DNA of 64,000 bases from contig JAUKTV010000013.1 in assembly GCA_030549205.1 (NCBI GenBank), forward strand, positions 248,001-312,000, written 5' to 3'. Of this stretch, positions 21,195 through 33,046 are shown in pieces (positions within the stretch are counted from its first letter, which is position 1; every line of letters starts with the position of its first letter). The translations under genes were made by a program, and so were the position numbers. Under the pieces are notes generated by a model. The model saw only the letters and a list, made by a program, of their open reading frames with translations, did not search any database and was not told where the DNA came from. The DNA comes from Apiosordaria backusii. Lineage: Eukaryota > Ascomycota > Sordariomycetes > Sordariales > Lasiosphaeriaceae.

Positions 21195-21822
21195 TTTTGC
21201 AAGTTTGTAAATTGTATGTGTTGACAATGACAGGAAAATGTCAGTGTAAATGAGGTGTTGAGGAGTTGATATAGATGTTCGATTTCGGGGCGGGGCAGCA
21301 CGGCGGCTCCATTTGGTGCAATTCGTCATTCTAAGGGCGTCTCAATTGTTGCTAGCGGCAGCGGTCGGCATCCACAACGCCCGCTTCTAGAAAGAGTTGC
21401 CGCTCTCCACTCGCCACTCTTTCAGGGGCTTCCCGGATGGCACATCGGAGCGGGTTCATCGGCCGATACCGACCTCAACCGTGACCTCCACTGCCTACAT
21501 CTTGGTAGTCGAATTGATAGTTGCCAGTGGCTCTTCCAGAGGAAATCGTATTATCGTTGATACGCCCAGTTGCCTCGATTATTCGGTTCTTGCTTCGTGC
21601 CTTGGCGTCGGGACTTCCAGACGTTTTCTAGCGCTTGCATCGTCGGATAATGCCCGTCGAGTTGATTCCAAGAGCGATCCTGTGTGTCCTTGTTGATAAT
21701 ATGATCTGGTCCCATAATCCCCTTGGTCAAATAAGCCATATGTCGACTGCATCCCATACCGTCGATGGGCTGCAATGGATTAGTTATCCCATTTCACCCA
21801 AATCCAGTCCCATCATCACCCT
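21195..21822. other. Intergenic
   Basis: Promoter side of the PLP-enzyme gene and 3' flank of the deacetylase-like gene. Nothing else supported. Confidence 0.45.
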
Positions 21823-22632
21823 TTACCCAGTAACCTCCCCCAACAACCCCGTCACCGTCCTAACCTCCCACCCCTTCCTCCCCATCTCCGGCAGCACCCT
21901 CTCCAACATCGGCCTCGTCCAACTCCTCCTATCATGACAAATAATCACTCCCCCTGAATCCAGCATCCCCAAGATATGCCTCCCATTCACCCCGGGATAC
22001 CCAATCTGCGCATCATGGGGGTAAATGTTCCCCAACACCAGCCTATACCCCAGCTTATTCACCACCCCCCTAATCCTATCACTGAAAAAACCCGATCCAG
22101 GCCTGTAGTACCTCTCCCTCCCCTGCTTCGGCGGTTCTTTTCCCTCATCTGTATACGCCCGATCAATCATTTTCTGAACCTCCTTCATCTCCTTCTCTAG
22201 TTGCTCCGTCGATAGACTCCGCGCAGGCTCATCGTGCATCCCGTGATTTCCCAGTTCATGCCCCTGCCGGACGATTTCTCTTAGAATGTCCTCCCTCCCT
22301 GGGACTTGAGAGCCGATAACAAAGAAAGTTGCGTGCGCCCCGCTGGCAGAGAGGGCGGAGAGGATTTCTCTAGTATGGTCGGAGGGCGCATCGTCGATTG
22401 TAAGCGCAACTATTTTCTTGTCTGGGGGCAGCCAGATGCGGAAGAGGACGTCGGTCCAGCGGTGGGAGAAGTAGCGGATTATTGCTGAGGGCGGGTAGTA
22501 GACTACATAAAGCGGTAGTATTATCACTCCTAGGAGAAGTAACAGCAGGAAGAGGAGGTACATTCGTCGTCGTCGAGCGTGGCGGCGGGCGAAGCTGGTG
22601 GGGAGACGGAGGATGCGGCGGAGGGGAAGCAT
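21823..22632 (-). CDS. Polysaccharide deacetylase-like membrane protein, 269 aa
   Basis: NodB-fold carbohydrate esterase 4 homologue, the family that removes acetyl groups from chitin or peptidoglycan. Single exon. A basic start (RRHARRRR) precedes a hydrophobic segment of about 22 residues (24-46), giving a type II signal anchor with the catalytic domain on the lumenal or outer side. Motif 1 is TIDDAPSDHT (usual form TFDDGP), keeping both Asp. Motif 2 is GHELGNHGMHDEP with the metal His pair. YYRPGSGFFS matches motif 3 (RxPxG) with Gly-Ser after Pro, and GGVIICHDRRS matches the C-terminal His motif. The Ala for Gly in motif 1 and the short length suggest a divergent subfamily; activity is likely but not certain. 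Confidence 0.85.
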   Translation of the reverse strand: MLPLRRILRLPTSFARRHARRRRMYLLFLLLLLLGVIILPLYVVYYPPSAIIRYFSHRWTDVLFRIWLPPDKKIVALTIDDAPSDHTREILSALSASGAHATFFVIGSQVPGREDILREIVRQGHELGNHGMHDEPARSLSTEQLEKEMKEVQKMIDRAYTDEGKEPPKQGRERYYRPGSGFFSDRIRGVVNKLGYRLVLGNIYPHDAQIGYPGVNGRHILGMLDSGGVIICHDRRSWTRPMLERVLPEMGRKGWEVRTVTGLLGEVTG

Positions 22633-23363
22633 AGCTTGCTGCTGCTGCTCTGCGGTGTTGGGATGGAAAGAAGAGGAAGTTTAGGGTATCATAACTGACA
22701 GAAAAAGACAAAGTTCATTTAGCTTAAAACACTGCGAAAACGAATGGCAGAAACGGGCTTGAAGCTTCATGAATTTCAGAAACCTTAAGGCAACGAAAGG
22801 AGTAGGGGAAATGAATTAGCGATAAGATAGTGAACGCGTGTTGCTGCACAATTACAGGGCGTGACGTGACGGGGTTTAATTGGTGTGGCGCCAGCTTGAG
22901 GATGCTGTGGCTGGAGTGTGGCACTCATCCCCTTTTCTATTCTTCTTTTAAACTGAGCAGCGGTCCACCATGACATGATGTATATAGGTTAGATGATCTT
23001 GAACTTTTGGATTAGATATTTCTTCGAATACTTAGCTTGGTCAAGCTTTCTGACTAGACCTTTTTCTAGCACATAAAATACCATCAACTCTACCACTCCA
23101 TGCTACGCTATGATGATGATGCGATGCCCCTGCACTTCTCCCTTCTCTTCACCCCTTTATACCAGAAATGCACCAAGGTCCAGGTATAGTATAAAATGAA
23201 AACACAAAGCCACCAATGAAGAAAAAGCGCCTTAAAATGCCAGCAAATCACGCCTCCAGAGCCCAGCAGAAATTTATACAGATATCCTCCCCGCTTCCCT
23301 TTTATTCCGAGCCAAGCCGTTCAACCGCGTTGTCTGACCACCTCTCCAAGTCAGAGAGCCCGA
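22633..23363. other. Intergenic
   Basis: Between the deacetylase-like gene's start and the 3' end of ppn1. No coding frame supported. Confidence 0.5.
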
Positions 23364-25689
23364 TCATGAATACCTCTTCAACTCCTCCTTATCCAGCGTT
23401 CCAACAAAAGCATGACGCAAGAAATGCAACCAAGTCTTGTTCTTCTTTCCCTTGCCTTTCTTCTTCCTCCCACCTTTCCTCCCCTCCTTCTTCTTGTCGC
23501 CCTTCTTTTTCTCCCCCTTCTTCTTATCTCCCTTCGCTTGGCTTTCTACCTCCTCATCATCGCTGTCACTGTCTGACTCGAAATCAGAGTCATAGCAATC
23601 ATGCTCCTCTTCCTTATCTTCCACCTCATCCTCAACCACTGCAACCACCTCCTTCCCCTTAGCACTCTGGCCAATCCTGTACGCCAGCTCCACGAAGCTA
23701 TTCACCGTCAGATCCCCCAACTTGTAAATCGTGTCATCAAACGTGCTGTACTCGACTTCAAAGGCAAATTCTCTTGGGTCTGGCTTTGGTGTCAATGGCT
23801 TCTTTCCACCGTGCTTCCCCTTTCTCCACTTCATCAGCCACGATTTTGAGCTTTGGAGCAATGAGAATAAGCTGTTGGTCGCTGGCGGCTCGACGGAGTT
23901 CAGATCGGTAAGGTTGAGATTGTTGATGTGTGTCAAGTTAGCAAAGTACTGCGTGTATCCAGTCAAACTGAGTGGTTGCTGAGAGTAAGCCGGTCCAGGG
24001 GGGCTCGTCTTGGCTGGGGGAGGAGGCATGATGAGGTTCGGGTCCTGGGGCTTCTTCTCCTTCTTGGGCCGTTTGCCTCCCTTCTTCTTTTTCTTCTTGT
24101 TGGTTTCGACGCCTTCGAAGGAATCGCTCATGTCGATGTCCGTCGATACGCTGCGCAGGTCGAGGTGCTTCTGAGGTGCGCTCGGAGCATCGTAAGAGTG
24201 CGATGAGTTCTTCGCGTTACCAGGCATGTCACGCCAAAGTGGTGTGTTCTCGAGTCCGGAAATGTTGTATTCAACCACTCGCAGGGTTGGGAAGTAGGTC
24301 GGGACAATGCTAGGCCCAACTAGGGACACGACATATCGCTCTCCCCATGGGTCCCTACGCTTCGGCTTCCTGCCTCTCCCTTTCTCCCTACCCTGGTTCA
24401 CCTCCTTTGACTTGCCCGGCATGGTTGGTAGTTTCAACTTTGACCAGTCATCGCGCAGTTCCATTAAATAATCCGTTCCGGCCTGAATCGTGAGCTCGTC
24501 GTCCAGGTACTCGCGGATGCCGTATTCTGGTGAAAGCCCCTCCAAGAAAGCGATATCAACGTCGTTGGTGTCGTGGACGAGGAAGTGGTCGATGTTCATG
24601 TGCCCGTACATCCCACTGATAACCACATCCCTATATTGGTGCAGCCAGAGCGTGTACTTCTGCCAGCACGTCTCATCCCAGAGCTTCTTGCTGTCCGTCC
24701 TTGCTGGAGGAACATGTCCCATCAAAATAGCCTTCATTCCTCTTTCACGCATAAACTCCAACTGCACTCTCAACCACTCCAGCTGCTTGAATCCCGGCTC
24801 AGATGGATTCTCACACCCATCGACCCCAGCATTCCGATCGAAGAAATAGAGCGTATTCAAACTAAACACCGCCAGCCGATTCGGAATAACCTCCACATGA
24901 AACCACCCCCCAAACTCAAAGCTATGCCTCTGCACCTCTGGGATGAAATGCCTCCAGATATGCGTATACGTTTGCAACCACTTATTCGGTCCCGGCAGCA
25001 GAATATTATGCGGTAGGATATCGTTGTTTCCAAAAGTCGGCACAACCGGTATGCTCATCCCGTGCCCGGTTTCTTCGTTCTTCAGCATATCCGCAAACTT
25101 GTCCGCGATCCATGTGTTGGTCCCCAGCACCTGGTCCTGAGTGCGGGGAAAATCATCGTCGCGATCATGGCGCGCCGTGTCGCCCGTCCACACCACAAAA
25201 TCGATCTTGTCCTTTAGGTTCGCCGTAATCCAGTCAAACGTCGCATTCACCAGCGAATACGGCGCGTCGCAATCTGTTGTTTCGGCGCCGTAGGGGCCCG
25301 CTGGCCCTACGCCTTTGTGGCATCCGTCTTCTTCGTCTGTTGAGGAGTGCGCTTTGTAGAATTCATCGGGATGGATATCTGCATGCAATTTCAATTGTCA
25401 GTCTCAATTCCCTCTTGAAAATTCTATAGATAACCGGCCTGCCGCGACTGGCTGAGCCTGCCGCGAAAACGCCCAGATAAGGCTTTTCACGATATGAAGA
25501 TGGAGGGGATAACTCACCTGTGATATGCAGGAACCTGCCGTGCAGCCCTTTTCGCGGGGCAGTATTCGACTGTTGCTGCTGCTGTTTGAGGGTGCGCTCT
25601 GCCGCCGGCGCAGTTGGACCTGAACCCGAGGGGGCGGCAATGACGCCATGGTACAGCAGTCCCAGGCACAAAATGCGCTGGAGTGCCAT
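23364..25689 (-). CDS. ppn1: Vacuolar endopolyphosphatase Ppn1, 728 aa
   Basis: Cleaves long-chain polyphosphate internally in the vacuole. Exons 25689-25518 and 25378-23364; the 139-bp intron splits an Asp codon, and splicing creates the first metallophosphoesterase motif GRFLHITDIHPDEFY (about residues 51-65). Further motifs are VVWTGDTARHDRD, FGNNDILPHN, GHVPPAR and GMYGHMNIDHF, the full set of metal ligands of the calcineurin-like fold. The N-terminus (MALQRILCLGLLYHGVIAAP) is a signal peptide or anchor, as expected for delivery through the secretory route. A polyQ run follows at about 35-40. The last 130 residues have an acidic block and then Lys/Gly-rich clusters. Related yeast Ppn1 is proteolytically processed; the basic/acidic tail could be such a region. 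Confidence 0.95.
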
Positions 25690-27568
25690 TGTTTGTAGAC
25701 AGCTGAAAACAAAATTGAAGAAAGGAGAAAAGAGGACCAAAATCGAAAAATATCCCTTCCGAGGGGCGTAGGGTGATTTTGCGCTGGGCGCCTTTCTTTA
25801 CATATAGGTTGTCATGCCCACTATGAATTATCGCCGTAAGATTTGGGTCGTTGAAGAGAAATCTAGATGGCCGTCGAATGCTTTGGCGTCAAAGCGAGGA
25901 GCCCGCTGTAAAGTGGTTCTCAAGCCTGTTTTAGCTTCAGACCCTCAGCTGGGTGGGCAAGGCGAGAGTGTGTGGTGGCCAAAAAACTGGGGGCGGTCTG
26001 GGCCGGGCAGTGTCATGGAATATGACGCTCTCCCGGACTCTTGTCGTGGACGAGTCTTGGCCTCGCAAGCCCCTTCTGGGTCGTCGGTCAGCCGATCACA
26101 AGATGTCCACAGTGACACCCCAATGGGTGGTGTGGGAGAGACGTGGGATGCGATTCCTCTAATAGCCCAAAAGAAAACCTAAAAAAATTCTGAACATGAT
26201 CTTTTTCGTAGCACCTCAGTCATCAAACCAGAGCTTCGTGTCTCGAACCTAACTGCTGTACTGCCCATCTGACCTGCGTCTTTTTACTTCCCGAATCACC
26301 AACCACAGCAAAGCAAGTTTCTCCCTTTTCTTTGAGCACCTTGACGGTTCGGAATCTGGGTATACCGCAGTACGCAGTACGTATTCAGCCATGCAAGACG
26401 TCCTTAAAGACTTTCACACCACCAGCCAATGTCCTTCAAGCTTCATTCCCACGTGTGTAACAGTATCCCTTGAGAGGTCATCCCCCAGCTCTCAGAAAGC
26501 AGACATGTGCACAACTCTGCGGCCCTCACTCACCCTCATCCCATCATCTGCCTCTTTACACTCAACGGTGTTGTGATCTCTTCTCCTAGGCACCCGGCCT
26601 CATCACTCCCCCCGCCGCATTCAAACAGCCATCGCATCATCAACGACGTCACAAATCTCCCTCCACTCTCATAAAAATCCACATCGGCACCGAACCACAT
26701 CCCACTGGCATTCCTTTGCCGTACGGGCCATGAAGAACGACCCCACGCCTTGTCTCGAAGATCAGCGGGAGACCCTTTTTTCTTGGCCGAGTCGTGCGGC
26801 GGCCAGCGCGGGAGGTGGTCAACGACCCCTCCACCCCACTCGAAACATTCAAACTCAAATCCAGAAACATTTTGACCAGAGCCGGCCACCAGCAGCTGAT
26901 CATTTCTCTGTTCTATGTATCTATATGACAGCTGGACTAATAGACAGAGAGCTTTCCCCTACTGTGCACAGAGTACGTAGCACCAGTTCAAAAAGCGAGG
27001 AATACCGCATCCCCATCCCCATCCTCAAATCCCATCCCAATAATCCCACAATCACACAGTACAGTGCCACCCCTCCCACTCCCCACTTGACAGTGGACCC
27101 CACCATCCATTAAAACCCCTCCCTTTTTCGCGTCGCGTTTAGATTTTCTCTTTTCCTTTTTCTTCATACATCAAATGCAGCCAGCGCCGCGTCTATAGAC
27201 ACTATCTCTCCCATGTCTCCAGAATGCTCAATGCTAGCTTGCTAGAACGATAGAAGCCGTACGTTTGAGGGAGGTTGGAGCGGTTCTCTCAGAATTTGCG
27301 ATGAACACTTCCTATGGTTTTAACCGGCCACATTTTTGCAACTTTCTCTCCCTGCCCGTTTTTGGTACATCAGAGGAGTGTTAAGGATTCCGTTTAGACT
27401 TCGGGATGGTGATCATCTGCCTACGGGGTACTCTATGTTTGTGAATATGTGTGCTTCCGGTGCGTCACCTGCTGTCTCCAGGTCGGAGGGTTGGGTCAGT
27501 AGGATGATTGATGGGGTCAGGATGAAAGGGTGGGCGGAATGACCCGCGACCATCACAACCTCCAAGAA

Positions 27569-27610
27569 CCTGACCTGCCTACCTGCCTGCCTGCTGCCTG
27601 CCTGCCTGGT
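27569..27610 (+). repeat. CCTG-type microsatellite
   Basis: About ten CCTG or near-CCTG units (cctgcctacctgcctgcctg and on), with two imperfect units. Confidence 0.9.
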
Positions 27611-28605
27611 GATGTACACTCACCTCCCGGAGGATCGCGTCCATCCATCCCTCCCAACCCAATACCACGACCTGACCAGTAGTATGTTGATACTCCCGGA
27701 ACCCCCGATCTGGCATCACCACCAAATATTCCCCCTCATGCATCATGTATGGCAAAAGTGTCGCGTGCCCCCTTCTCTCATGCCCTCCCAGTGCAGCCCT
27801 GAGAGGTTACCATCCTCTCTCTAGCCTATCATTTCCCTTACAGCGACAGAGTTCCACAGCAGAAGAGCTGAACATTTGATCGTCGTTTTGTCTGCAAGGT
27901 TGGGCAAAAGCCTTCCGGTTTCGCTCTTGACGTTGCAGCTGTGACCTGAGACTGCGTGGTGAGGGGAGAATGAGGGGACATATACATAGTAGACACAAAC
28001 ATGGTGTGGTATCACAGCATTATTTGAGGGGATTTCTCTCCCTCGAGAAATAGACGATTAGAAGATATGCGATTGTTCTCATTCGCCATGGTGGTTGAGT
28101 ACCTATCACAGATGTTAGAAGCCCACCTTGATTTTCCCAACCCCCCCCCTCCATGGCCTCGTCTCAAGCAATCCAACGAGTATAAACGCAAGAGATGGCG
28201 TAAATCGAATCGTCACACATTATTGCCCCTGTCTGCTAACCCTAACTTCAGTCTCCTGTCCACTGTTCCTAAAAGAAAAGCCACCACTCACCCATGAAAG
28301 GAGAAGACATCCTTAAAAGATGAGTACCCAGAAAGATGAATATAAATATTCCAGCTGTCAAAACAACTCTTGAAAACCCCTATATATATTACACATATAT
28401 ATATACCCCAGAAAAGCTATCCACCAAGTAACCAAAAAAGTAGTTGAAGGTATAACGAAAAATACACCATCAACCTGAAAAGTCGCCCTTCCCCCCATCG
28501 AAAGATATATGAAATACTGCTTGCCTCCCACCACCCAGTTTGGCCAAGTCATGACTCATCTCATCTCTCATCCATAACCAATTGGAAAAATAAAAGAAAG
28601 TGGTG

Positions 28606-28623
28606 ATATATATATATATATAT
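28606..28623. repeat. (AT)9 microsatellite
   Basis: Alternating AT lying about 10 bp beyond the stop codon of the zinc-finger gene, in its 3' UTR. Confidence 0.95.
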
Positions 28624-28632
28624 GAATCACTT

Positions 28633-31600
28633 TTAGTCCGTGTCCATCGCATCCGGAGGAACCGGAGATCCCAGTGTCACTTCTGGCCGGCGCAAGGCCT
28701 GATATTTAACCTCGAGAGATAACTCGGGAGATTCCGACTGCTGCCCAGGTCGAACTCCGTTGGGTTCTTCGACAACGTCCATTGCGTCTTCCCTGGTTGG
28801 TTGGGAAGGTACCGCTACCTGGATTTCGGGAGCAATCTCCGATTCGTGATCTGCATGTGAATTTGTGCGTTCTCTGGACGATGAGGTGTTTGACCTTGGG
28901 ATCGAGGATGGGTCCGGAGAAGCGTGGGCTGATGCCTGATGTGTTTGAGCGCGTTCGTCGTCGCCAGTCGGAACGACAGACGACAGCTCGCTCGTTTCAG
29001 AAGATCTCCGGGAATCTTGATCCATATCGACATCTTGCTGAACATGTGCCGGTGGTTTGGTGTGATTCCTATCGTGAGAGTAGCGCCTCCCAGGATCTAG
29101 CTCAAGTTCCTTGCCCTTCTCAGTGCTTGTTGTCGTGGGTGTTTGGGCAACGGAATCCTTCCTCTCGCTGGCATTGCCGCTGCCGCTGCCCGCAGTTTTC
29201 GGTGTCGAGGGAACAATAACATTCAACACACAGTCGTCCAAATGCTCATAGAACTCTTGGGCTGTCGCAAACTGGCTCTGGCAAATGCTGCACTTGGCAC
29301 CGGCGGCTCCTGCTCGTGCAGAACCCGACGAGAAAACGACTTTCCTGCTGTTCGGCGGTGTTTGCTCGACGTTGTGCACAGCGGTCAAGTGGCGTTTGAA
29401 AACATCTGCCCGGTTGAAGGCCTTCTCATAGGATGTCCCAGTACCGGGGCAAAAGGGGCACACCATAGTGCCCTTGTAGTGTGTGAGTGCGTGCCTGTTC
29501 TTGTCATACTTTCGCGCAAATCCCTTGGTGTGATACTCGCAGGCCTCAATTGGACACTTTTCAGGTCGCTCTTCCATGTGTGTCAGCATGTGAGCTGCCA
29601 GGTCCTTGAAAACACGACCGCATTCTGGATGGGGGCAACGATTGCGAACGGATGAGGACGCCGAAGTAGGTGTATGCTGTGACTCGTCGCTGCTCTTGAG
29701 TATCGGGGTGGGGGTCATGAAGGCTCCCTGTGCGCTCTGTATGATTATAGGGGGTGGGCCAACTGGCGCAGCTGGGCCCATTGGACCAAACGAAGGGGCC
29801 AGTAAGGGTTGACTTGCTGTTGGCAAACCGTGTGGATGTGGATGGTGTGCCGGCGGAGGTGGAGGAGGCGCTGGGGCGAGCCGTGGTGCTTCCAGCACTG
29901 GTGGTGAGCGGCGCCGAGGCGGGGAGATGAAATCATGAGCGGTTTTGTAGTCTTGAGCCTCGTCCTCTCCGCTGGAAGCATCGTCTTGATCTTGCACATC
30001 AATCGATTGCCTGACTTCACGCATCCAGTCTTTCAAAATATTCATGGGAGGCCAATCCCCGCTCGCCTTGCCACCACGATGGGGGTTAAAGTGAGCCCTC
30101 CGAAGATGCGCTGCAGCATTGTAATAGGCCCCGTAGCGTTTTTGAGTTACACAGGCCTTGCATTTCGAGAGAGGTATCACCGGCTGGGGTGAGTTCGGGG
30201 CATCCTGGGGCTCTGTGCAAACCCATCTCTTGACTAAAGCAGCATGCTTGGCATCGGTGTGTCTCCTCAACTCGTGTTCGCCGCGGAAACCCTCTGGGTA
30301 TTCGTTACATTTTGTGCAGTACACTCTCCTCAAAGGTGGTCTCTGATAGGCTGGCCGGAGTCTTGGAGCGCCGATAGGAGAAGTCAATCCGCGGCCGGCT
30401 TGTCTGGCATATGTTGGGCTCTCGGCGACGGTATGGCGCCTCCCCATATCCATCGATTGTGGTGAGGTCAGCAATCGGTCTGGCTCTCCCTTGAAAACAT
30501 AAATATCCCTGTCGGGCTGTCCGGGGGCATGAGGGCCCCATGGATGTGCAAGTGGTCGCATATCTGGCAGCGGCTTCCGCGGTTCTTCCGCGGGCTTGGT
30601 GATGGGGGGAAGTACGAAGGATCCTTGCCTCTGTGGTGATCGCTGCTTGAGGAATCCATGGTAAACGTTGCCTTCAAACTCGCCGCTTCCTAGATAGAGA
30701 AGAAAGTCTTTTGTAGTTGGCAGACCACGTTCTGCCCATGAGGCCCTCCCGAGAAACGCTCCCACCGAGGCCAGCAGCTCACGGTCATCATTATTCAATT
30801 CCGACTCGTGTCCGTCTAGAAGCATGGTGGTAGAGGCCGCAATTATGCTAACGAGAGCTTTGTAGACTGCGTGCATGGCCGCTGTAGTAGACTGTATTGG
30901 TGAGTTAACGCGTGCTTGGGCGGCACGGTCCACAAGCAATGTCCTGACAATGCTGAAGATGCATAGCGAGAAGAAACTCGCGAGCCAGGTCTTTGGGTCC
31001 AGCGAGCTGGATCTCATCATCTGATTATCGAGCGAGTGCAAGAACTGTGTCATGCAGTTGTAAAGCAATTGAAACCGCCCGTAGAGATCGGCATCGTCAA
31101 AGATGACGTGAGTGCTCGAGCTGCTCGGCTCCCCATGAATGGCTGGGTCCGGTAGTTGGAGATCATAAAATAATGCCTCTCGAAGCAATAGCTTGGCGCG
31201 ATACAGGACTGGATATGTCACGGCTTCGGACTCCCTGCTACCGGAGAGAACACCGCTCAGCTTGAGAAGCTGCCAAAAGTTGTATGTGCCACTCATATTC
31301 CAGCTTGCCGCCAGGACGTTGAGGATAGGCGGAGGCCGATCCATGGGATCTTTGCCGAAGGACGCCAAAGTAGGATTCGATGGTGGTAGGCTCGCAAGAT
31401 CTTCGGTCCACCAGAAACCATCGTCGAAGTCTAGGTTAGCCTTGACCATCCTTGCAATTTCCGGTGCAATAACGAAAGATCTTTCCAAATAATCATTCAT
31501 ATTTCGGCGAATTGCGAGAGGGGAGGTCATGGGGGTTTGAGTATGCCGAGGAGAGATGGCCGCTAGGTAAGTGTCAGCCTGGCAATGATCCGGCGAGTGG

Positions 31601-33046
31601 ACAAGATTTGGGAGAGTTGATGGGCATACTGGGAAGCATAGTATCTGTAAAATTGGCGAGCGGTCCTCGGTGACAGCCCAGAGCTTTCCAAAAATCATTA
31701 TCTGGCGAGTTGGTGATTTCTGGACAAAGTCCACATGGATCATTTGAATCGCACTAATCCAACTAGTCAGCGAGGAACAATTATTCGCCACTCAGGGAGA
31801 CCACACTTACCCCTTTTTTCAAGACTTTACATCGAAGGCATGGCCCAACCTCGCGAAGCAACCGGAGCTCTCCGATCGATTCCAGCCGAGACTGTCCCAC
31901 GCGGCTGCGCTTCAAAGGTGGTAATAAAGGGTCGACTTCGGAGTCAACTGATCCGCGGTGGCCTGCCGGATACTCAGGCACGAATGAGTAGCTTCTTAAC
32001 GATTCCCGGTGGTCCTTAGTTTGAGGCTGGCTGCTTGTCGCTATTGGCGCAAGCTGAATATTGGGTGCTGGTCGAGGAAGGTACAGCGGGGAAGGCTGTT
32101 TGCTGTAATCAACGCTGTAATTTCGGTTGGACTTCTCGGGGAAGACAAGTGGTGGTGTGCCGCTGACTGAGAGACCCGAGTCTCGTTTTTGAAGAGAGAC
32201 ATGTTCCCTCGAGTGTTGGTCCCGGTCGTCATGGAGAGGATACCCGTAAATATAGTGCATACACCGTTCATCCCAGCACTTGTATGAGTGATGATTGCGA
32301 AAACCTAGCGGTAAGCTCTCCCTCAATCTCATCGCCGACACCACTGGATCGAAGCGGGCAACATTCCTGTCAAGCCATGCGGAATAGCCTTCCGGCGCCT
32401 GATCCCGAAAGTATTGATACTTGAGTGTGTCAAGAAACCTTGGATCTTGAAGGTCCACGCCTAACGGGAAAGAAACTTCAGGTCAATCTTGACAGTCGAC
32501 ACCGTGGCAAAGGTAGAGAGATGACCAACCTTGCTCAAGACAAGCTGCTTCGATACACTCACAGTTGTATTGCAGTATTCGAGCCTCTTCTATTTCAGAC
32601 AAGAGAGGGATTTTATCGGATAATTCTAGCCAAAGGGCGGTATTAGACGAAGGAGACTTGGGGGCAATCCGGCATAGACAAGATGAAAAAAAGGTTGAGA
32701 GACGGAAGAAAGGTGGCTCACGGTTGTCATCAGCATATGCGCGCAATACACGATGCTTATGCCGCAACATTTCAAGCTCGACCTTGATGTTGGGGCCATA
32801 TTTTTGCGGGAGCAAGACGGCTAGTCTTGCCTGAATCTCTGCCTGCTGTTCGAGCAGATGCTTGATGGTGGGATCCAGTGATGGGTCATACTGAGGCCCG
32901 GTATGCGGAGGGGGGGGATGGGAGGCACTTTGAAGACCAACAGGCGCAGCCAGAACTGACACTGGTGGTGGTACTGAAAGTGAGTTGCGCTCGGGCCGAG
33001 ACGAAGCCGGCGGCAACGGCAACGGCGCGATATTGTCGGCGGCCAT
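28633..33046 (-). CDS. Zn2Cys6-like plus C2H2 zinc-finger protein, 1374 aa
   Basis: Putative fungal nuclear regulator. Five exons: 33046-32722, 32625-32530, 32460-31811, 31753-31630, 31562-28633; introns 96, 69, 57 and 67 bp. Each junction keeps the frame. Residues 1-108 are Pro-rich, then a helical EQQAEIQARLAVLLPQKYG region. Exons 3 and 4 join to form GPCLRCKVLKKGC-DSNDPCGLCPE: Cys at about 348, 351, 358, 364, 367 and 384, close to a fungal binuclear cluster. A helical middle part follows (400-800). The C-terminal half has an isolated finger (YCTKCNEYP...ELRRHTDAKH, about 812-837), a group of C2H2 fingers (about 1035-1140: CPHPECGRVF, CPIEACEYH, CPFCPGTG with matching HxxxH ends) and CSICQSQF...HLDDC, then an acidic Ser/Thr-rich tail. 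DNA target unknown. Confidence 0.87.

Larger units (their letters stand above)
25690..28632. other. Gene-poor spacer, 2.9 kb
   Basis: Promoter side of ppn1 and 3' flank of the zinc-finger gene. It contains a CCTG microsatellite and TA-rich patches near 28380-28405 and 28606-28623. Short frames lack codon bias. No gene supported. Confidence 0.5.
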
